NCBI GenBank assembly: GCA_018241265.1
Contig: JAFEEF010000033.1
Coordinates: 18,130 to 82,129, forward strand
Direction: 5' to 3'
Length of the DNA: 64,000 nt
Source: Pseudomonadota bacterium
Lineage (GTDB): Bacteria; Pseudomonadota; Gammaproteobacteria; Burkholderiales; Burkholderiaceae_C
A program made the position numbers and the translations under genes. Shown here in pieces: positions 1-8,795 of this stretch. How positions within the stretch are numbered: position 1 is the stretch's first letter; each line of letters begins with the position of its first letter. The notes under the pieces were generated by a model. The model made no database searches. It had not been told where the DNA came from and was given only the letters and a program-made list of their open reading frames with translations.

Positions 1-73
1 CCTAGTCGGTATGCAACGGCGCGTATGGTGCGCGCGCGGCGCGCGCTTGGGAACCCAGGGGCGGGGATAAGAG

Positions 74-1294
74 CTATTCCGGCAGCGAATGGCGCAGCAA
101 GTTCGGGCCTGCCGGCAGCCGGGCTGCGACGGCGCGGGCGCGGCGCTTGCGCGCCCAGATCAGCACGCCGGTCGCCGACAGCACGGCCACCGCGACGCCC
201 ATCGCCGACATCAGCACGCGGCCCGTCGTGCCGATGATGCGCCCGGAGTGCAGCGGGAACATCGCCTGCAGGAAAATGTCGCCCGCGCTGCCGCTGCCGG
301 GCACGTCGGCGCCGGCCGGCGCGCCGGTGGCCATGTCGAAGTAGAGCCACGGATTGCCGAGGCCGCCGTCGCCGTGGCTGCGCCCCGGCTCGTAGTAGCC
401 GACGCCCCAGATACCGAACGCGGTCGAGAGGAACAGGCCGCCGGCCGGCGCCGTCCAGCCGCGCCGGCGCGCCTCGGCATCCGCGAGCGCGAGCACGCGC
501 TCGGCGGGCAGGCGCGGGCCGGCGGCGCGGGCGGCATCGGGGCCGCGAGCGTCGAACGGCGACGGCGTCAGCGGCGAGAACCAGCCGACCACCGGCCGCA
601 TCACCTCGCGGCCGAGGTTCATCGAGACCGAGGTCACGGCGATCATCAGCACCAGCAGGAACAGCCACACGCCGCCCGAGCGGTGCAGGTCGAAGGCGAG
701 CCGGTGCCCGCCGGCGCGCCAGCGGAATGCGAACGAGCGCTTCCACGCAGCGCGGTTCGGGAACGAGATCCACAGCGCGATCAGCGTGTCGAAGACCCAG
801 GCGATCGCGATCAGCCCCATGAACCACGTGCCGAGCTCGATGCCCCAGCCGTCCGGGATGTGCATGCTGTAGTGCAGCTTGTAGAGGAACGGCAGCAGGT
901 TCTCCCGGCTCAGCGATACCGCGCCCCACATGCGCCGGCCCTGGATGCGGCCGGTGGCGGGATCGAGGGCCACCTGGTTGTAGTCGACGGCATGGGGCTG
1001 CCGCGTCGACGCATCGATGTTGGGCTCGACGCTGGCGACGAAGGCCTCGCCGGGCTCCAAGGCCAGCGGCATGAAGCTGACGTGCACGCGCGGATCGGCC
1101 GCCTCGATGCGCCGCGCGAGCTCGAGTGGCGCGAGCGGCTGCCCGGATGTTGCGGCTTCATAGAGCTGCGGATTGAGCCGTGCGTCGAGCTCGTGGTCCC
1201 ACGAGATCACCGCGCCGGTCGTCCCGGCGATGAACAGGAACAGCGCCGCGCCGAGGCCGAACCAGCGGTGCAGCATGATCAGCGCGCGGCGCAT
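74..1294 (-). CDS. PepSY-associated TM helix protein (iron-uptake linked)
   Basis: A 406-residue inner-membrane protein of the PepSY-TM family, often found beside TonB siderophore receptors and thought to help reduce or move siderophore iron. The N-terminus has the family hallmark MLHRWFGLGAALFLFIAG (first membrane helix, residues about 7-30). Further helices lie near 140-165 and 190-215, and a last one near 360-385 before a basic tail. The ATG at 1294 is 2 bases from the stop of the upstream TonB receptor gene on the same strand, so the two are almost certainly one transcript. The family is clear; the substrate is inferred only from the neighbour. Confidence 0.9.
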   Translation of the reverse strand: MRRALIMLHRWFGLGAALFLFIAGTTGAVISWDHELDARLNPQLYEAATSGQPLAPLELARRIEAADPRVHVSFMPLALEPGEAFVASVEPNIDASTRQPHAVDYNQVALDPATGRIQGRRMWGAVSLSRENLLPFLYKLHYSMHIPDGWGIELGTWFMGLIAIAWVFDTLIALWISFPNRAAWKRSFAFRWRAGGHRLAFDLHRSGGVWLFLLVLMIAVTSVSMNLGREVMRPVVGWFSPLTPSPFDARGPDAARAAGPRLPAERVLALADAEARRRGWTAPAGGLFLSTAFGIWGVGYYEPGRSHGDGGLGNPWLYFDMATGAPAGADVPGSGSAGDIFLQAMFPLHSGRIIGTTGRVLMSAMGVAVAVLSATGVLIWARKRRARAVAARLPAGPNLLRHSLPE

Positions 1295-1296
1295 CG

Positions 1297-3477
1297 TCAG
1301 TACGTCCAGCGCAGGCTGAGGCGGGCCTGCCGCGGCGGCGCGTAGTAGGTCTGCGTCCAGTACAGGCTCGTCAGGTACTTGCGGTCGGCGACGTTGTCGA
1401 GGTTCAACGTCGCGCTCCAGTGCGGATCGAACTCGTAGCGCGCCATCAGGCCGAGGGTCGCGTAGCCGCCCTGGCGGATCGTCGCGGTGAAGCCGGCGCT
1501 CTCGTCGATCGTCGAGATCGCGCTCTGCGCCGCGACGCTCGCGCCGAGCTTCAGCGCCGGCAGCCACGGAACCTGCGCGGTCGTGGACAGCCGGAACGTC
1601 CGCCGCGGCACGTAGGTGCGCGCGTCGGCGCCGGTCGCGTCGTCGGTGAGGCGCAGCTGCGTGTAGCCGGCAGCGACGTCCCATCCGGCGGCGATGCGGC
1701 CGGTCACCTCGGCCTCGAAGCCCGTCGAGGTGGCGGCGATCGGCCGGTAGTAGCTCGCACCGTCCGGGAACGCCCCCGCCGCCTCGGCCGTGTTGGCCTG
1801 CCGCGTGCGGAACACCGCGAGCGAGCCGGCGAGCCTGCCGTCGAGCCAGTCGGCCTTGATGCCGGCCTCGACGTTGCTGCCCTGGATCGGCGCAAGCGGC
1901 TGCCGGTTCGCGTCGACCTCGGTCTGCGGGCTGAAGATCTTCGTGTAGCTGGCGTAGGCCGAATAGTGCGCATCGATGTCGTAGACGACGCCGGCATACG
2001 GCGTCGTCTCGGTGTGCGTGTAGGCATGCGGCACGCCGTAGTTCTCGCCCTCGCTGCTGACGCGCGTGACGTTCGCGCCGATGACGAGGCTCAGCGGGTC
2101 GGCGAGGCTGAAGCGCACCGCGCCGTAGGCGCCGCTGCGCTTGTCGATCCAGCTCGACCCGTTGCTCGATGCGGTGAAGGCCGGCTTGGGATAGCTGCCG
2201 TCCCACGTCGCGAGGTCGGGCAGCGGCGTGCCGATGTCGTTGCCGTAGCCCGAGTGCTCGTGCGCGTTCTGCCGGCCGATGCTGGCGCCGAACATCAGCT
2301 GGTGCTCGCGCCCGCCGAGCGTGAACGGCCCCGAGGCACGCGCGTCCAGCATCGCCTGGCGGTAGTGTCCCGAGAACGCCGACGGGTAGCTGGATAGCCC
2401 GAGGCCGGTCGTCCGGTCCGGCGTGCCGTAGACGTAGAAGAGCTCCGAGTCGGCGTCCTGCTCGCGGTAGGTCGCGGTGGCCTTGGCCTGCCAGCGGTTG
2501 CCGAAGTCGTGCGCGAGCTCGGCCGTGACGCGCGTGTCGTCGTTGTTCCACCAGGCCCAGTCGGCCGCGGTGCTGGTCGAGACCGCATAGTCGGTCGGCG
2601 TGCCGTCGGTGTGATACAGCGGCAGCGCGCCCCACATCGGCGAGCGTGCCCGCGTGCGCTGGTCGAGCACGCCGAGGCTCAGCACGGTGCGATCGCCGAG
2701 ATCGACATCGACGAGCCCGGACGCCATCGTGCGGTGGTTGTGGTAGCGGTCGAGGTACGAGTCGCGGTCCTCGTCGGCGACGACGAGCCGGCCGCGCACG
2801 CCGCCGTCAGCCAGCATCGCGCCGGAGACGTCGGCTTCGAGCCGCCGGTCGTTCCACGAGCCGATGCCGACGAGCGCGCTCGCCTGGAACGCAGCGGTCG
2901 GCCGCTTGCGGACGAAGTTGATCGTCGCCGAAGGATTGCCGGTAAACGACAGCAGGCCGTTGGCGCCGCGCAGCACGTCGATGCGCTCGTAGGCGGCCGA
3001 GTCGATGTCGCCCCACTGCGAGCCGTTGGCGAACGGCAGGCCGATGCCGTCGAGCTGGAAGTTCGTGACGTCGAAGCCGCGCGCCGTGTAGTAGGTGCGG
3101 TCGGTCTCGACGCGCTCGACGTTGATGCCGGTGACGCTCGCCAACACGGCGCCGGCATCGGCGAGACCGAAGTCCTCGATGCGCTCGCGCGTGATCACGC
3201 TGATCGACTGCGGCGTCTCGCGCGGCGTCAGGCCGAGGCCGGTCGCGGTCTCGCCGGCACCGCTCGCCTGCGCCTTGCCGCGGATCTCCACCTGCTGCAG
3301 CGTCTGCGGCGCCGAGGCAGCCGATGGCGCCGCCACGGCCGCCTCCTGTGACCAGGCCGCCAGCGGCGCGCAGCTTGCCGCCAGCGCGGCCGCACGGCGC
3401 GCGCGCCGCCACATCGCCGCCGATACGGCCCGCGGACCAACGTCCGCGGGCCGGCACTCGCCCAGAGCTTCGGGCAT
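1297..3477 (-). CDS. TonB-dependent siderophore receptor
   Basis: A 726-residue outer-membrane receptor for ferric siderophore uptake, powered by TonB. A signal-peptide-like stretch (MWRRARRAAALAASCAPL, residues 22-39) precedes a TonB-box-like region (QQVEIRGKA). The plug domain begins near residue 80 (RETPQSISVITRERI) and the beta-barrel ends in the aromatic C-terminus LSLRWTY. The start at 3477 is preferred because GAGGAGGGA stands about 5 bases upstream; Met22 has no comparable site. It faces a LysR gene across a Fur-like palindrome, which predicts iron control. The ferric-hydroxamate/FhuE-FpvA type is likely, but the ligand cannot be read from sequence. Confidence 0.93.
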   Translation of the reverse strand: MPEALGECRPADVGPRAVSAAMWRRARRAAALAASCAPLAAWSQEAAVAAPSAASAPQTLQQVEIRGKAQASGAGETATGLGLTPRETPQSISVITRERIEDFGLADAGAVLASVTGINVERVETDRTYYTARGFDVTNFQLDGIGLPFANGSQWGDIDSAAYERIDVLRGANGLLSFTGNPSATINFVRKRPTAAFQASALVGIGSWNDRRLEADVSGAMLADGGVRGRLVVADEDRDSYLDRYHNHRTMASGLVDVDLGDRTVLSLGVLDQRTRARSPMWGALPLYHTDGTPTDYAVSTSTAADWAWWNNDDTRVTAELAHDFGNRWQAKATATYREQDADSELFYVYGTPDRTTGLGLSSYPSAFSGHYRQAMLDARASGPFTLGGREHQLMFGASIGRQNAHEHSGYGNDIGTPLPDLATWDGSYPKPAFTASSNGSSWIDKRSGAYGAVRFSLADPLSLVIGANVTRVSSEGENYGVPHAYTHTETTPYAGVVYDIDAHYSAYASYTKIFSPQTEVDANRQPLAPIQGSNVEAGIKADWLDGRLAGSLAVFRTRQANTAEAAGAFPDGASYYRPIAATSTGFEAEVTGRIAAGWDVAAGYTQLRLTDDATGADARTYVPRRTFRLSTTAQVPWLPALKLGASVAAQSAISTIDESAGFTATIRQGGYATLGLMARYEFDPHWSATLNLDNVADRKYLTSLYWTQTYYAPPRQARLSLRWTY

Positions 3478-3567
3478 GGACTCCCTCCTCGTGTTATCCG
3501 GTATGCGGGGCAGATCGTTCTGCCTCGACGCCGAGGCCCGATGGCCTCAGCTTCCGATTGATTTGCG

Positions 3568-3586
3568 AATACGAACGATTCGTATT
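3568..3586. promoter_or_regulatory. Fur-like palindrome between TonB receptor and LysR gene
   Basis: The 19 bases AATACGAACGATTCGTATT form two perfect 8-base inverted arms around a 3-base centre, in an AT-rich patch within GC-rich DNA. The GCGAAT...ATTCGT style resembles beta-proteobacterial Fur boxes. It lies about 90 bases upstream of each divergent start (3477 and 3657). A LysR operator is the alternative. Confidence 0.6.
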
Positions 3587-3656
3587 ATGCACAACCGCGA
3601 CCGATCGGAAATGCCGAGGCATCATTCGCGCATCGACGACGGCGCACGCTGACCTC

Positions 3657-4592
3657 ATGGACCGCATCACCGGCGTACAGCTCTTCATCCGCATCCTCGA
3701 GACCGGCAGCTTCTCGAAGGCCTCGGCCGACCTCGGCCTGACGCAGCCGACCGCGACCAAGCACGTGGCCGCGCTCGAAGCCAAGCTCGGTGCGCGCCTG
3801 CTCAACCGCAACACGCGCGGCGTCAGCGCCACCGAGATCGGCACGCTGTACTACGAGAAATGCAAGGCGATCCAGCGCGAGCTCGAGGAGGCCGACAACC
3901 TGGCGTCGCTGCTGCAGTCGAGCGTGAGCGGGCAGCTGCGCGTCAGCACGTCGGTGGCGTTCGGCCGCCGCGTGCTCACGCCGCTGGTGCTCGACTTCAT
4001 GCACAAGCACCCTGAGATCTCGATCGACCTCGGCTTCGACGACCGCTACGTCAACCTCGTCGAGCAGGGCATCGACGTCGCGATCCGCATGGGGCGGCTC
4101 GCCGATTCATCGCTGGGTGCACGCTACCTCGGGCTGAACCCCTGGGTGCTCGTTGCCTCGCCCGCCTATCTCGACCGGCACGCCGCACCGCGCGAGCCGG
4201 CCGACGTGAGCCGGCATGCCTGCCTGGTCTACAGCAGCGTGCAGGGCGACGAGCGCTGGCACTTCAGCGGCCCCGGGCCGGCCGACGGCGCATCGAACGG
4301 CCCGCAGCAGTCGATCCCGGTCCACGGGCCGCTGCGCTCGAACAACCTCTCGGTGATCCTCGAAGCGGCCGTCGCCGGGATGGGGCTGGCGATCCTGCCG
4401 TGGTATGTCGCGCAGGAGTCGGTGGATGCCGGCACGGTCCGGCCGCTGCTCACCGACCATGCACTGCCGGTGCAGGAGATGCACGCGGTGTTCCCGTCGC
4501 CCAAGCTGGTGCCGTCGAAGGTCAGCACCTTCATCGCGTTCCTGCAAGAAGAGCTCGGGCCGCAGTGGTGGAGGCGGCGCTTGCGCACCTGA
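3657..4592 (+). CDS. LysR-family transcriptional regulator
   Basis: A 311-residue LysR regulator, usual length for the family. The winged helix is at residues about 1-60 (GSFSKASADLGLTQPTATKH is the HTH core), followed by the linker helix and a substrate-binding-like domain from about 90 to 295. It belongs to the CrgA/AaeR-like group by the FIRILETGSFSKAS opening. The ATG at 3657 gives the canonical N-terminus MDRITGVQLF; no strong ribosome site is visible. It diverges from the TonB receptor gene and shares its intergenic region, but whether it controls that operon is unknown. The end is 12 bases from the convergent SRPBCC gene. Confidence 0.93.
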   Translation: MDRITGVQLFIRILETGSFSKASADLGLTQPTATKHVAALEAKLGARLLNRNTRGVSATEIGTLYYEKCKAIQRELEEADNLASLLQSSVSGQLRVSTSVAFGRRVLTPLVLDFMHKHPEISIDLGFDDRYVNLVEQGIDVAIRMGRLADSSLGARYLGLNPWVLVASPAYLDRHAAPREPADVSRHACLVYSSVQGDERWHFSGPGPADGASNGPQQSIPVHGPLRSNNLSVILEAAVAGMGLAILPWYVAQESVDAGTVRPLLTDHALPVQEMHAVFPSPKLVPSKVSTFIAFLQEELGPQWWRRRLRT

Positions 4593-4604
4593 CCGGCATG
4601 CGAG

Positions 4605-5069
4605 TCAGCGCAGGACGGCCTGCGCGAGCACCTCGCGGCGTGCGGCGAGCTCGCGTGCCCAGCCGTCGATCATCGCGGCATAGCGCTCGCCTTCGAAGGC
4701 CGCGAGCGCGGCCTCGCCGTCGGCACTCAGCGCCGTGAGCGTGTACGCGACCCGCACCTCGGTCGTCCCGGCGTCGCGCGCGGCGCACTGCACCTCGACG
4801 AAGCCGGTGCGCGATCCCAGCGTGCAGCGCGCGTAGCGCGAGCGGTGCCGCACGGGGTCGAAATCGACCAGCATCCAGATCGTCAGTTCGGCACCGGCGC
4901 CGGTCGTGAAGACCATGCCCGCCTCGGTGCGGCCGTCGGGCGGCTCGACGTAGGCGGGCTGCCAGCCATCGACCCACAGCTCCTCGCCAGCCGGCGTGAA
5001 GTACATGAAGCAGCGATCGATCGGCGCCTCGACGATGATCGCGTGGCTGACCTCGATGCGGCGTGCCAT
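4605..5069 (-). CDS. SRPBCC (START-like) family protein
   Basis: A 154-residue helix-grip (AHSA1/polyketide-cyclase-like) protein, which usually binds a small hydrophobic ligand. It opens with ARRIEVSHAIIVEAPIDRCF, the first strand and helix of the fold, and keeps the long C-terminal helix near 120-150. The start is set at 5069: the sequence GGAGGA ends 6 bases before this ATG, while it would directly touch the ATG at 5075. It is 25 bases downstream of the GNAT gene on the same strand, and so probably co-transcribed with GNAT and PaaI. No specific function can be assigned. Confidence 0.82.
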   Translation of the reverse strand: MARRIEVSHAIIVEAPIDRCFMYFTPAGEELWVDGWQPAYVEPPDGRTEAGMVFTTGAGAELTIWMLVDFDPVRHRSRYARCTLGSRTGFVEVQCAARDAGTTEVRVAYTLTALSADGEAALAAFEGERYAAMIDGWARELAARREVLAQAVLR

Positions 5070-5094
5070 CGTCATTCCTCCTGCCGCAGGGTTG

Positions 5095-5571
5095 TCATGG
5101 CGACCCGGATCCGATGTCGTGGGCATAGACGATGAATCCGGCGTGCGTGGCTACCCGGTCGTAGAGCGCCCTGCCCGCTGCGTTGGTCTCGTGCGTCTGC
5201 CAGTAGACGCGCCGCGATCCGGCCCGCCGCGCCTGCTCGTACACGGCCATGATCAGGGCCCGGCCGATGCCTCGCCCGCGCTCCGACGCAGCGGTGTAGA
5301 GGTCCTGCAGATAGCAGGTGAGCTCGATGCGCGTGGTGCTGCGGTGGTAGAGGTAGTGCGCCAGGCCGACCAGCACGCCGTCGCGCTCGGCGACGAGGGC
5401 ATGCACCGGCTCGGCTGAATCGAAGAAGCGCTGCCACGTCGTGCGCGTGATCTCCGGCGCCAGCGCCGTCGCGCCGGCGCGGCCGTAGAAGGCGTTGTAG
5501 CCATCCCAGAGCGGCGTCCAGCCTTCGAGGTCGCCCGAGGCGATCTCCCGCACCGTTACATCGCCCGCCAT
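5095..5571 (-). CDS. GNAT-family N-acetyltransferase
   Basis: A 158-residue acetyltransferase. The acetyl-CoA motif A is visible as RGRGIGRALIMAVYEQA near residues 97-113, followed by the motif B region (VYWQTHETN...ALYDR). The subfamily with this ending often acetylates small amines or diamines, but the substrate is not evident. It sits between the PaaI-like gene (4-base gap upstream) and the SRPBCC gene (25 bases downstream), all on the minus strand. Confidence 0.9.
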   Translation of the reverse strand: MAGDVTVREIASGDLEGWTPLWDGYNAFYGRAGATALAPEITRTTWQRFFDSAEPVHALVAERDGVLVGLAHYLYHRSTTRIELTCYLQDLYTAASERGRGIGRALIMAVYEQARRAGSRRVYWQTHETNAAGRALYDRVATHAGFIVYAHDIGSGSP

Positions 5572-5575
5572 ATGG

Positions 5576-5986
5576 TCAGGCCCGGCCTTCGAGCACGAGC
5601 TGCGTCTGCGTCACGATCGCGCACAGCTTGCCCTCCGCATTGCGGATCGACGTCTGCCAGACCATCGTCGTGCGACCGCGGTGCAGCGCGATCGCCTCGC
5701 CGGTCACGGTCGTGCCGACCTTGGCGCCGGCGATGAACTTGGTGCTCGAATCGGTGGTCGTCGTCCCCTTGCCGGCCGGCAGGTTGACGAAGGTGCCGAC
5801 CGCGCCCAGCGTGTCGGCGAATGCCATCGACGCACCGCCATGCAGGATGCCGCCGGTGGTGCACAGCGCCGGCGTCACGTCGAGCTCGGCCAGCACGCGC
5901 TCGGCCGATACCTCGACGAAGCGCACGCCCATCGTGCCGGGGAAGAGCGGATCGAGCAGTTGCTGGATGGCGGCGGTGTCGTGCAT
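5576..5986 (-). CDS. PaaI-family hotdog thioesterase
   Basis: A 136-residue hotdog-fold acyl-CoA thioesterase of the PaaI/YbdB type. The active-site loop is present as GGILHGGASMAFADTLGA (residues about 45-62), with the HGG triplet that binds the thioester and the aspartate on the following helix. It heads a probable three-gene unit with the GNAT and SRPBCC genes. Such enzymes typically hydrolyse aryl- or short acyl-CoA; no aromatic-degradation genes lie nearby, so the substrate is open. Confidence 0.9.
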   Translation of the reverse strand: MHDTAAIQQLLDPLFPGTMGVRFVEVSAERVLAELDVTPALCTTGGILHGGASMAFADTLGAVGTFVNLPAGKGTTTTDSSTKFIAGAKVGTTVTGEAIALHRGRTTMVWQTSIRNAEGKLCAIVTQTQLVLEGRA

Positions 5987-6011
5987 GGTGTCTCCCGTTC
6001 GGGCTACGCCA

Positions 6012-6731
6012 TCATGCCGCGCGCGCCGACCTTGCCACCGGTGCCACCGGCGCCAAGGTCGCGCGCAGCCGCTCGACCGGATCGGCCGGCTTCGCGCTCG
6101 ACTTGCCGAGCGCGCTCTCGACGCCGCCGATGTGCTCCATCATGAGCTTGGCCGCGCCTTCGGCATCGCCCTGGGCGAGCGTCGCGACGATGCGTGCATG
6201 GTCGGCGCACGACTCGGCCGCATCGTGCGTCGACTGGTAGAGCGACGCGACCAGCGTCGTGCGCGCCGTCAGGTCGCGCAGCAGGTCGCACAGCACCTTG
6301 TGGCCCAGGCATTCGGCGAGGCACACGTGGAAGTCGGCGAGCAGGAAGGTGCGCGTCGCGATGTCGGTGCCGGCGATCGCCGCTTGCTCGTCCTTGATGT
6401 GCTCGCGCAATCGCTTGACGACGCTCTGCAGCGGCTTGCCGGCTTCGCGCAGCACGCTCGATTCGCGCAGCATGCCGGCCTCGACCGCACGGCGCGCCTC
6501 GAAGGCATCGCGCGCCTCGTCGATCGACGGCTCGACGACGTACCAGCCCTTGCGCGTCCGTACCTCGACGAAGCCGCGCGCCTGCAGCTGCATCAGCGCC
6601 TCGCGCACCAGCGTGCGGCTGACGCCGAACGTGTCGGCGAGCTCCTGCTCGCCGAGCCGCTCGCCGGGCTTGAGCTTCTGGCCGAGGATGGACTCGACGA
6701 CCCGCTGCGCGATTTCGATCTGGCTCGCCAT
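6012..6731 (-). CDS. GntR-family regulator, FCD (FadR) subfamily
   Basis: A 239-residue repressor-type regulator. The N-terminal winged helix carries ELADTFGVSRTLVREAL near residues 30-46. The all-helical FCD ligand domain (about 75-220) keeps the Asp/His metal-site pattern, with DFHVCLAECLGH, an HARIV helix and a terminal HIGGVE. It is 41 bases downstream of the DctA-like carrier gene on the same strand, so a carboxylate taken up by that carrier is the likely effector. The ATG at 6731 lacks a clear ribosome site; a perfect 13-base tandem repeat fills that place. It resembles the second FCD regulator at 44417. Confidence 0.92.
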   Translation of the reverse strand: MASQIEIAQRVVESILGQKLKPGERLGEQELADTFGVSRTLVREALMQLQARGFVEVRTRKGWYVVEPSIDEARDAFEARRAVEAGMLRESSVLREAGKPLQSVVKRLREHIKDEQAAIAGTDIATRTFLLADFHVCLAECLGHKVLCDLLRDLTARTTLVASLYQSTHDAAESCADHARIVATLAQGDAEGAAKLMMEHIGGVESALGKSSAKPADPVERLRATLAPVAPVARSARAA

Positions 6732-6734
6732 GAT

Positions 6735-6760
6735 GCGAACGATAACCGCGAACGATAACC
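6735..6760. repeat. Perfect 13-bp tandem repeat before gntR start
   Basis: The unit GCGAACGATAACC occurs twice without a gap, ending 3 bases from the gntR ATG. It occupies most of the 41-base gap between the dctA-like stop and gntR, where a ribosome site would be expected. It may be a translational control element or a regulator site. Confidence 0.85.
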
Positions 6761-6772
6761 GGGGACCGCAGT

Positions 6773-8086
6773 TCAGTGGGCCGCGACCGGCATCGCCGGC
6801 TCGACCGCGTCTTCCTCGTCGGCCGTCCACTTGCCGTCGAGCACCGCATGGGCGCGGGTGCGGTCGACGTCGCCTTCCCATGACGCGACGACGACCGTGG
6901 CGACGCAGTTGCCGATCAGGTTGCCGAGCGCGCGGGCGATGCCCATGAACCAGTCGACCGACAGCACGAGGACCAGGCCGATCGCCGGGATCGCCGGGAT
7001 CGAATGCAAGGTGGCCGCCAGCACGACGATCGCCGAGCCCGGCACGCCGTGCGCGCCCTTGGAGGTGACGAGCGAGACCGCGAGGATCGTCAAGAGGTCG
7101 GTCATCGAGACCGGCGTGTTGGTGGCCTGCGCGATGAAGACCGCCGCGAGCGTGATGTAGATCGAGAACGCGTCGAGGTTGAACGAATAGCCGGTCGGGA
7201 TCACGAGGCCGACGGTCGAGTCGCGGATGCCCATGCGGCGCAGCTTGGCCATGATTTGCGGCAGGACGCTGTCGGAGGAGGTGGTCGCGAAGACGATCGT
7301 CAGTTCCTCGCGCAGGTACTTCAGCAGCTTGACGATCGAGAAGCCGGCCAGCCGCATGATGCCGCCGAGGATCACGAACACGAAGATCAGCACCGCGGCG
7401 TAGTAGAGCACGACGAGCATGCCGAGCTGCTTCAGCGAGCCGATGCCGTACTTGCCGACCGTGAACGCGATCGCGCCGAGCACGCCGAGCGGGGCGAGCT
7501 TGATGATGATGCCCATGATGCGGAACAGCAGCGTCGACAGATCGTCGATCAAGCCCGCGACGCGCCGACCGCGTTCGCCGACCATCGTCAGCGCGCAGCC
7601 GAACAGAATCGCGAACAGCAGCACCTGCAGCACGTCGCCCTTGGCGAAGGCATCGACCACGCTCGTCGGGATCAGCTTCAGCAGGAAGTCGACCGTGCCG
7701 CCGCTCGCGAGCTTGTCGGCGTTGGCCGCGTAGCTGCTCATCGCGCTCGCGTCCAGCGTCTTGATGTCGACGTTCATGCCGACGCCGGGTTGCACGATGA
7801 ACGCCAGCGCGAGCCCGAGCATCAGCGCGATGCTCGTCACGACCTCGAAATAGACCAGCGCTTTCACGCCGACCCGGCCGACGCGCTTCAGGTCGCCCGC
7901 GCCGGCGATGCCGTGCACGACGACGCAGAACACCAGCACCGGAATGATCATCGAGATCAGGCTGATGAAGGCACCGCCGAGCGGCTTGAGCTTGACGGCA
8001 AAACCCGGCGCCGCGAGGCCGAGCACGATGCCGACAACCAGCGCCAGGACGACCTGACCGAAGAGGGAACGAAGGAATCGGGGCAT
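6773..8086 (-). CDS. dctA: C4-dicarboxylate/proton symporter, DctA-like (DAACS family)
   Basis: A 437-residue inner-membrane carrier of the dicarboxylate/amino acid:cation symporter family, close to the usual DctA length. Family marks are the first re-entrant loop (TTSSDSVLPQIMAKL, near residue 270), the signature PTGYSFNLDAFSIY and the second hairpin (SKGAHGVPGSAIVVLAATL). The start at 8086 gives MPRFLRSLFGQV, with GAGGTG a few bases upstream. A GntR/FCD regulator gene follows. The presumed operator lies 57 bases upstream of the start. Dicarboxylate is the best guess for the substrate; other carboxylates are possible. Confidence 0.88.
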   Translation of the reverse strand: MPRFLRSLFGQVVLALVVGIVLGLAAPGFAVKLKPLGGAFISLISMIIPVLVFCVVVHGIAGAGDLKRVGRVGVKALVYFEVVTSIALMLGLALAFIVQPGVGMNVDIKTLDASAMSSYAANADKLASGGTVDFLLKLIPTSVVDAFAKGDVLQVLLFAILFGCALTMVGERGRRVAGLIDDLSTLLFRIMGIIIKLAPLGVLGAIAFTVGKYGIGSLKQLGMLVVLYYAAVLIFVFVILGGIMRLAGFSIVKLLKYLREELTIVFATTSSDSVLPQIMAKLRRMGIRDSTVGLVIPTGYSFNLDAFSIYITLAAVFIAQATNTPVSMTDLLTILAVSLVTSKGAHGVPGSAIVVLAATLHSIPAIPAIGLVLVLSVDWFMGIARALGNLIGNCVATVVVASWEGDVDRTRAHAVLDGKWTADEEDAVEPAMPVAAH

Positions 8087-8142
8087 GCGCACCTCGCTGT
8101 GAATGGAGTGGACCGCGAACGGCAAGCCTGTTTGACCACAAA

Positions 8143-8154
8143 CTTGCATACAAG
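8143..8154. promoter_or_regulatory. Putative GntR/FCD operator upstream of dctA-like gene
   Basis: CTTGCATACAAG is a near-perfect 12-base palindrome (10 of 12 positions) of the T-G-TATAC-A type bound by FCD regulators. A TTGACT hexamer, read toward the carrier gene, lies just upstream at 8166-8161. The site sits about 60 bases before the start, which suits autoregulated control by the GntR gene downstream. Confidence 0.5.
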
Positions 8155-8353
8155 CAATGTAGTCAAGACTTGCAGAAGCGCGATCAGGGATTACCCGCAA
8201 CTTCGATGCCCGGCAAGCAGGGGGCCGAGCCCGGACCGCGTTCGGCGCGCCTCTTCGAGGATCTCGCGCCCTGTTTTCTTGAGAGCATCCCATGCCCTTG
8301 TCGGTGCGAGGCGATCGCAGAGAAACGTGGGGTACGGGTATGGCGCTTTCGGC

Positions 8354-8757
8354 TTCTTGCTAGGTTGTCGCTTGGGGGCAAGAGCCCGCCGGAATTCGCC
8401 CGGCAGGCGAGTCACTTTCTTCTGCTGGCCCAGAAGAAAGTAACCAAAGAAGAGGGCCTAACACCAGCCATCAGAGTGGTGGGTATGGCAAGAAACCAGA
8501 GGCGGCTGCTGCGACGGCAACGATGTTCGATGCAATGCCTCGCCGCTCATCCCGCGGGGTTTCGAGAGCGCTACGCGGGTGCGAGTCGTGCCCGCCCGAC
8601 ATCAGCCGCCTCTGGTCTCTTGCCACGGGCAGCAGCCTAATGGGCTGGTGTTCGGGCCCTCTTCTTTGGCTACTTTCTTCTGGGCCAGCAGAAGAAAGTA
8701 GCTCGCCTGCCGGGCGAGACCGGCGGGCTGCTGCGCCAAGCTCAGACCCAGCGAAGA
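8354..8757. repeat. Long imperfect inverted repeat (dispersed repeat family)
   Basis: Two arms, 8383-8508 and 8603-8729, are reverse complements at roughly 105 of 127 positions by my alignment, around a 94-base centre. Weaker similarity extends to about 8354 and 8757. Each arm contains its own small hairpin, TTTCTTCTGCTGG then CCCAGAAGAAAG. Read outward from both arms, the DNA gives the same peptide RQASHFLLLAQKKVTKEEG or a close variant, a string I recognise from spurious small ORFs in many beta- and gamma-proteobacterial genomes. I therefore treat this as a dispersed palindromic repeat and annotate no gene in 8087-8795. Confidence 0.85.
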
Positions 8758-8795
8758 GCCAGCCGGGCGCGGGCGCCCGCCGCAGCCGAGGGCGA

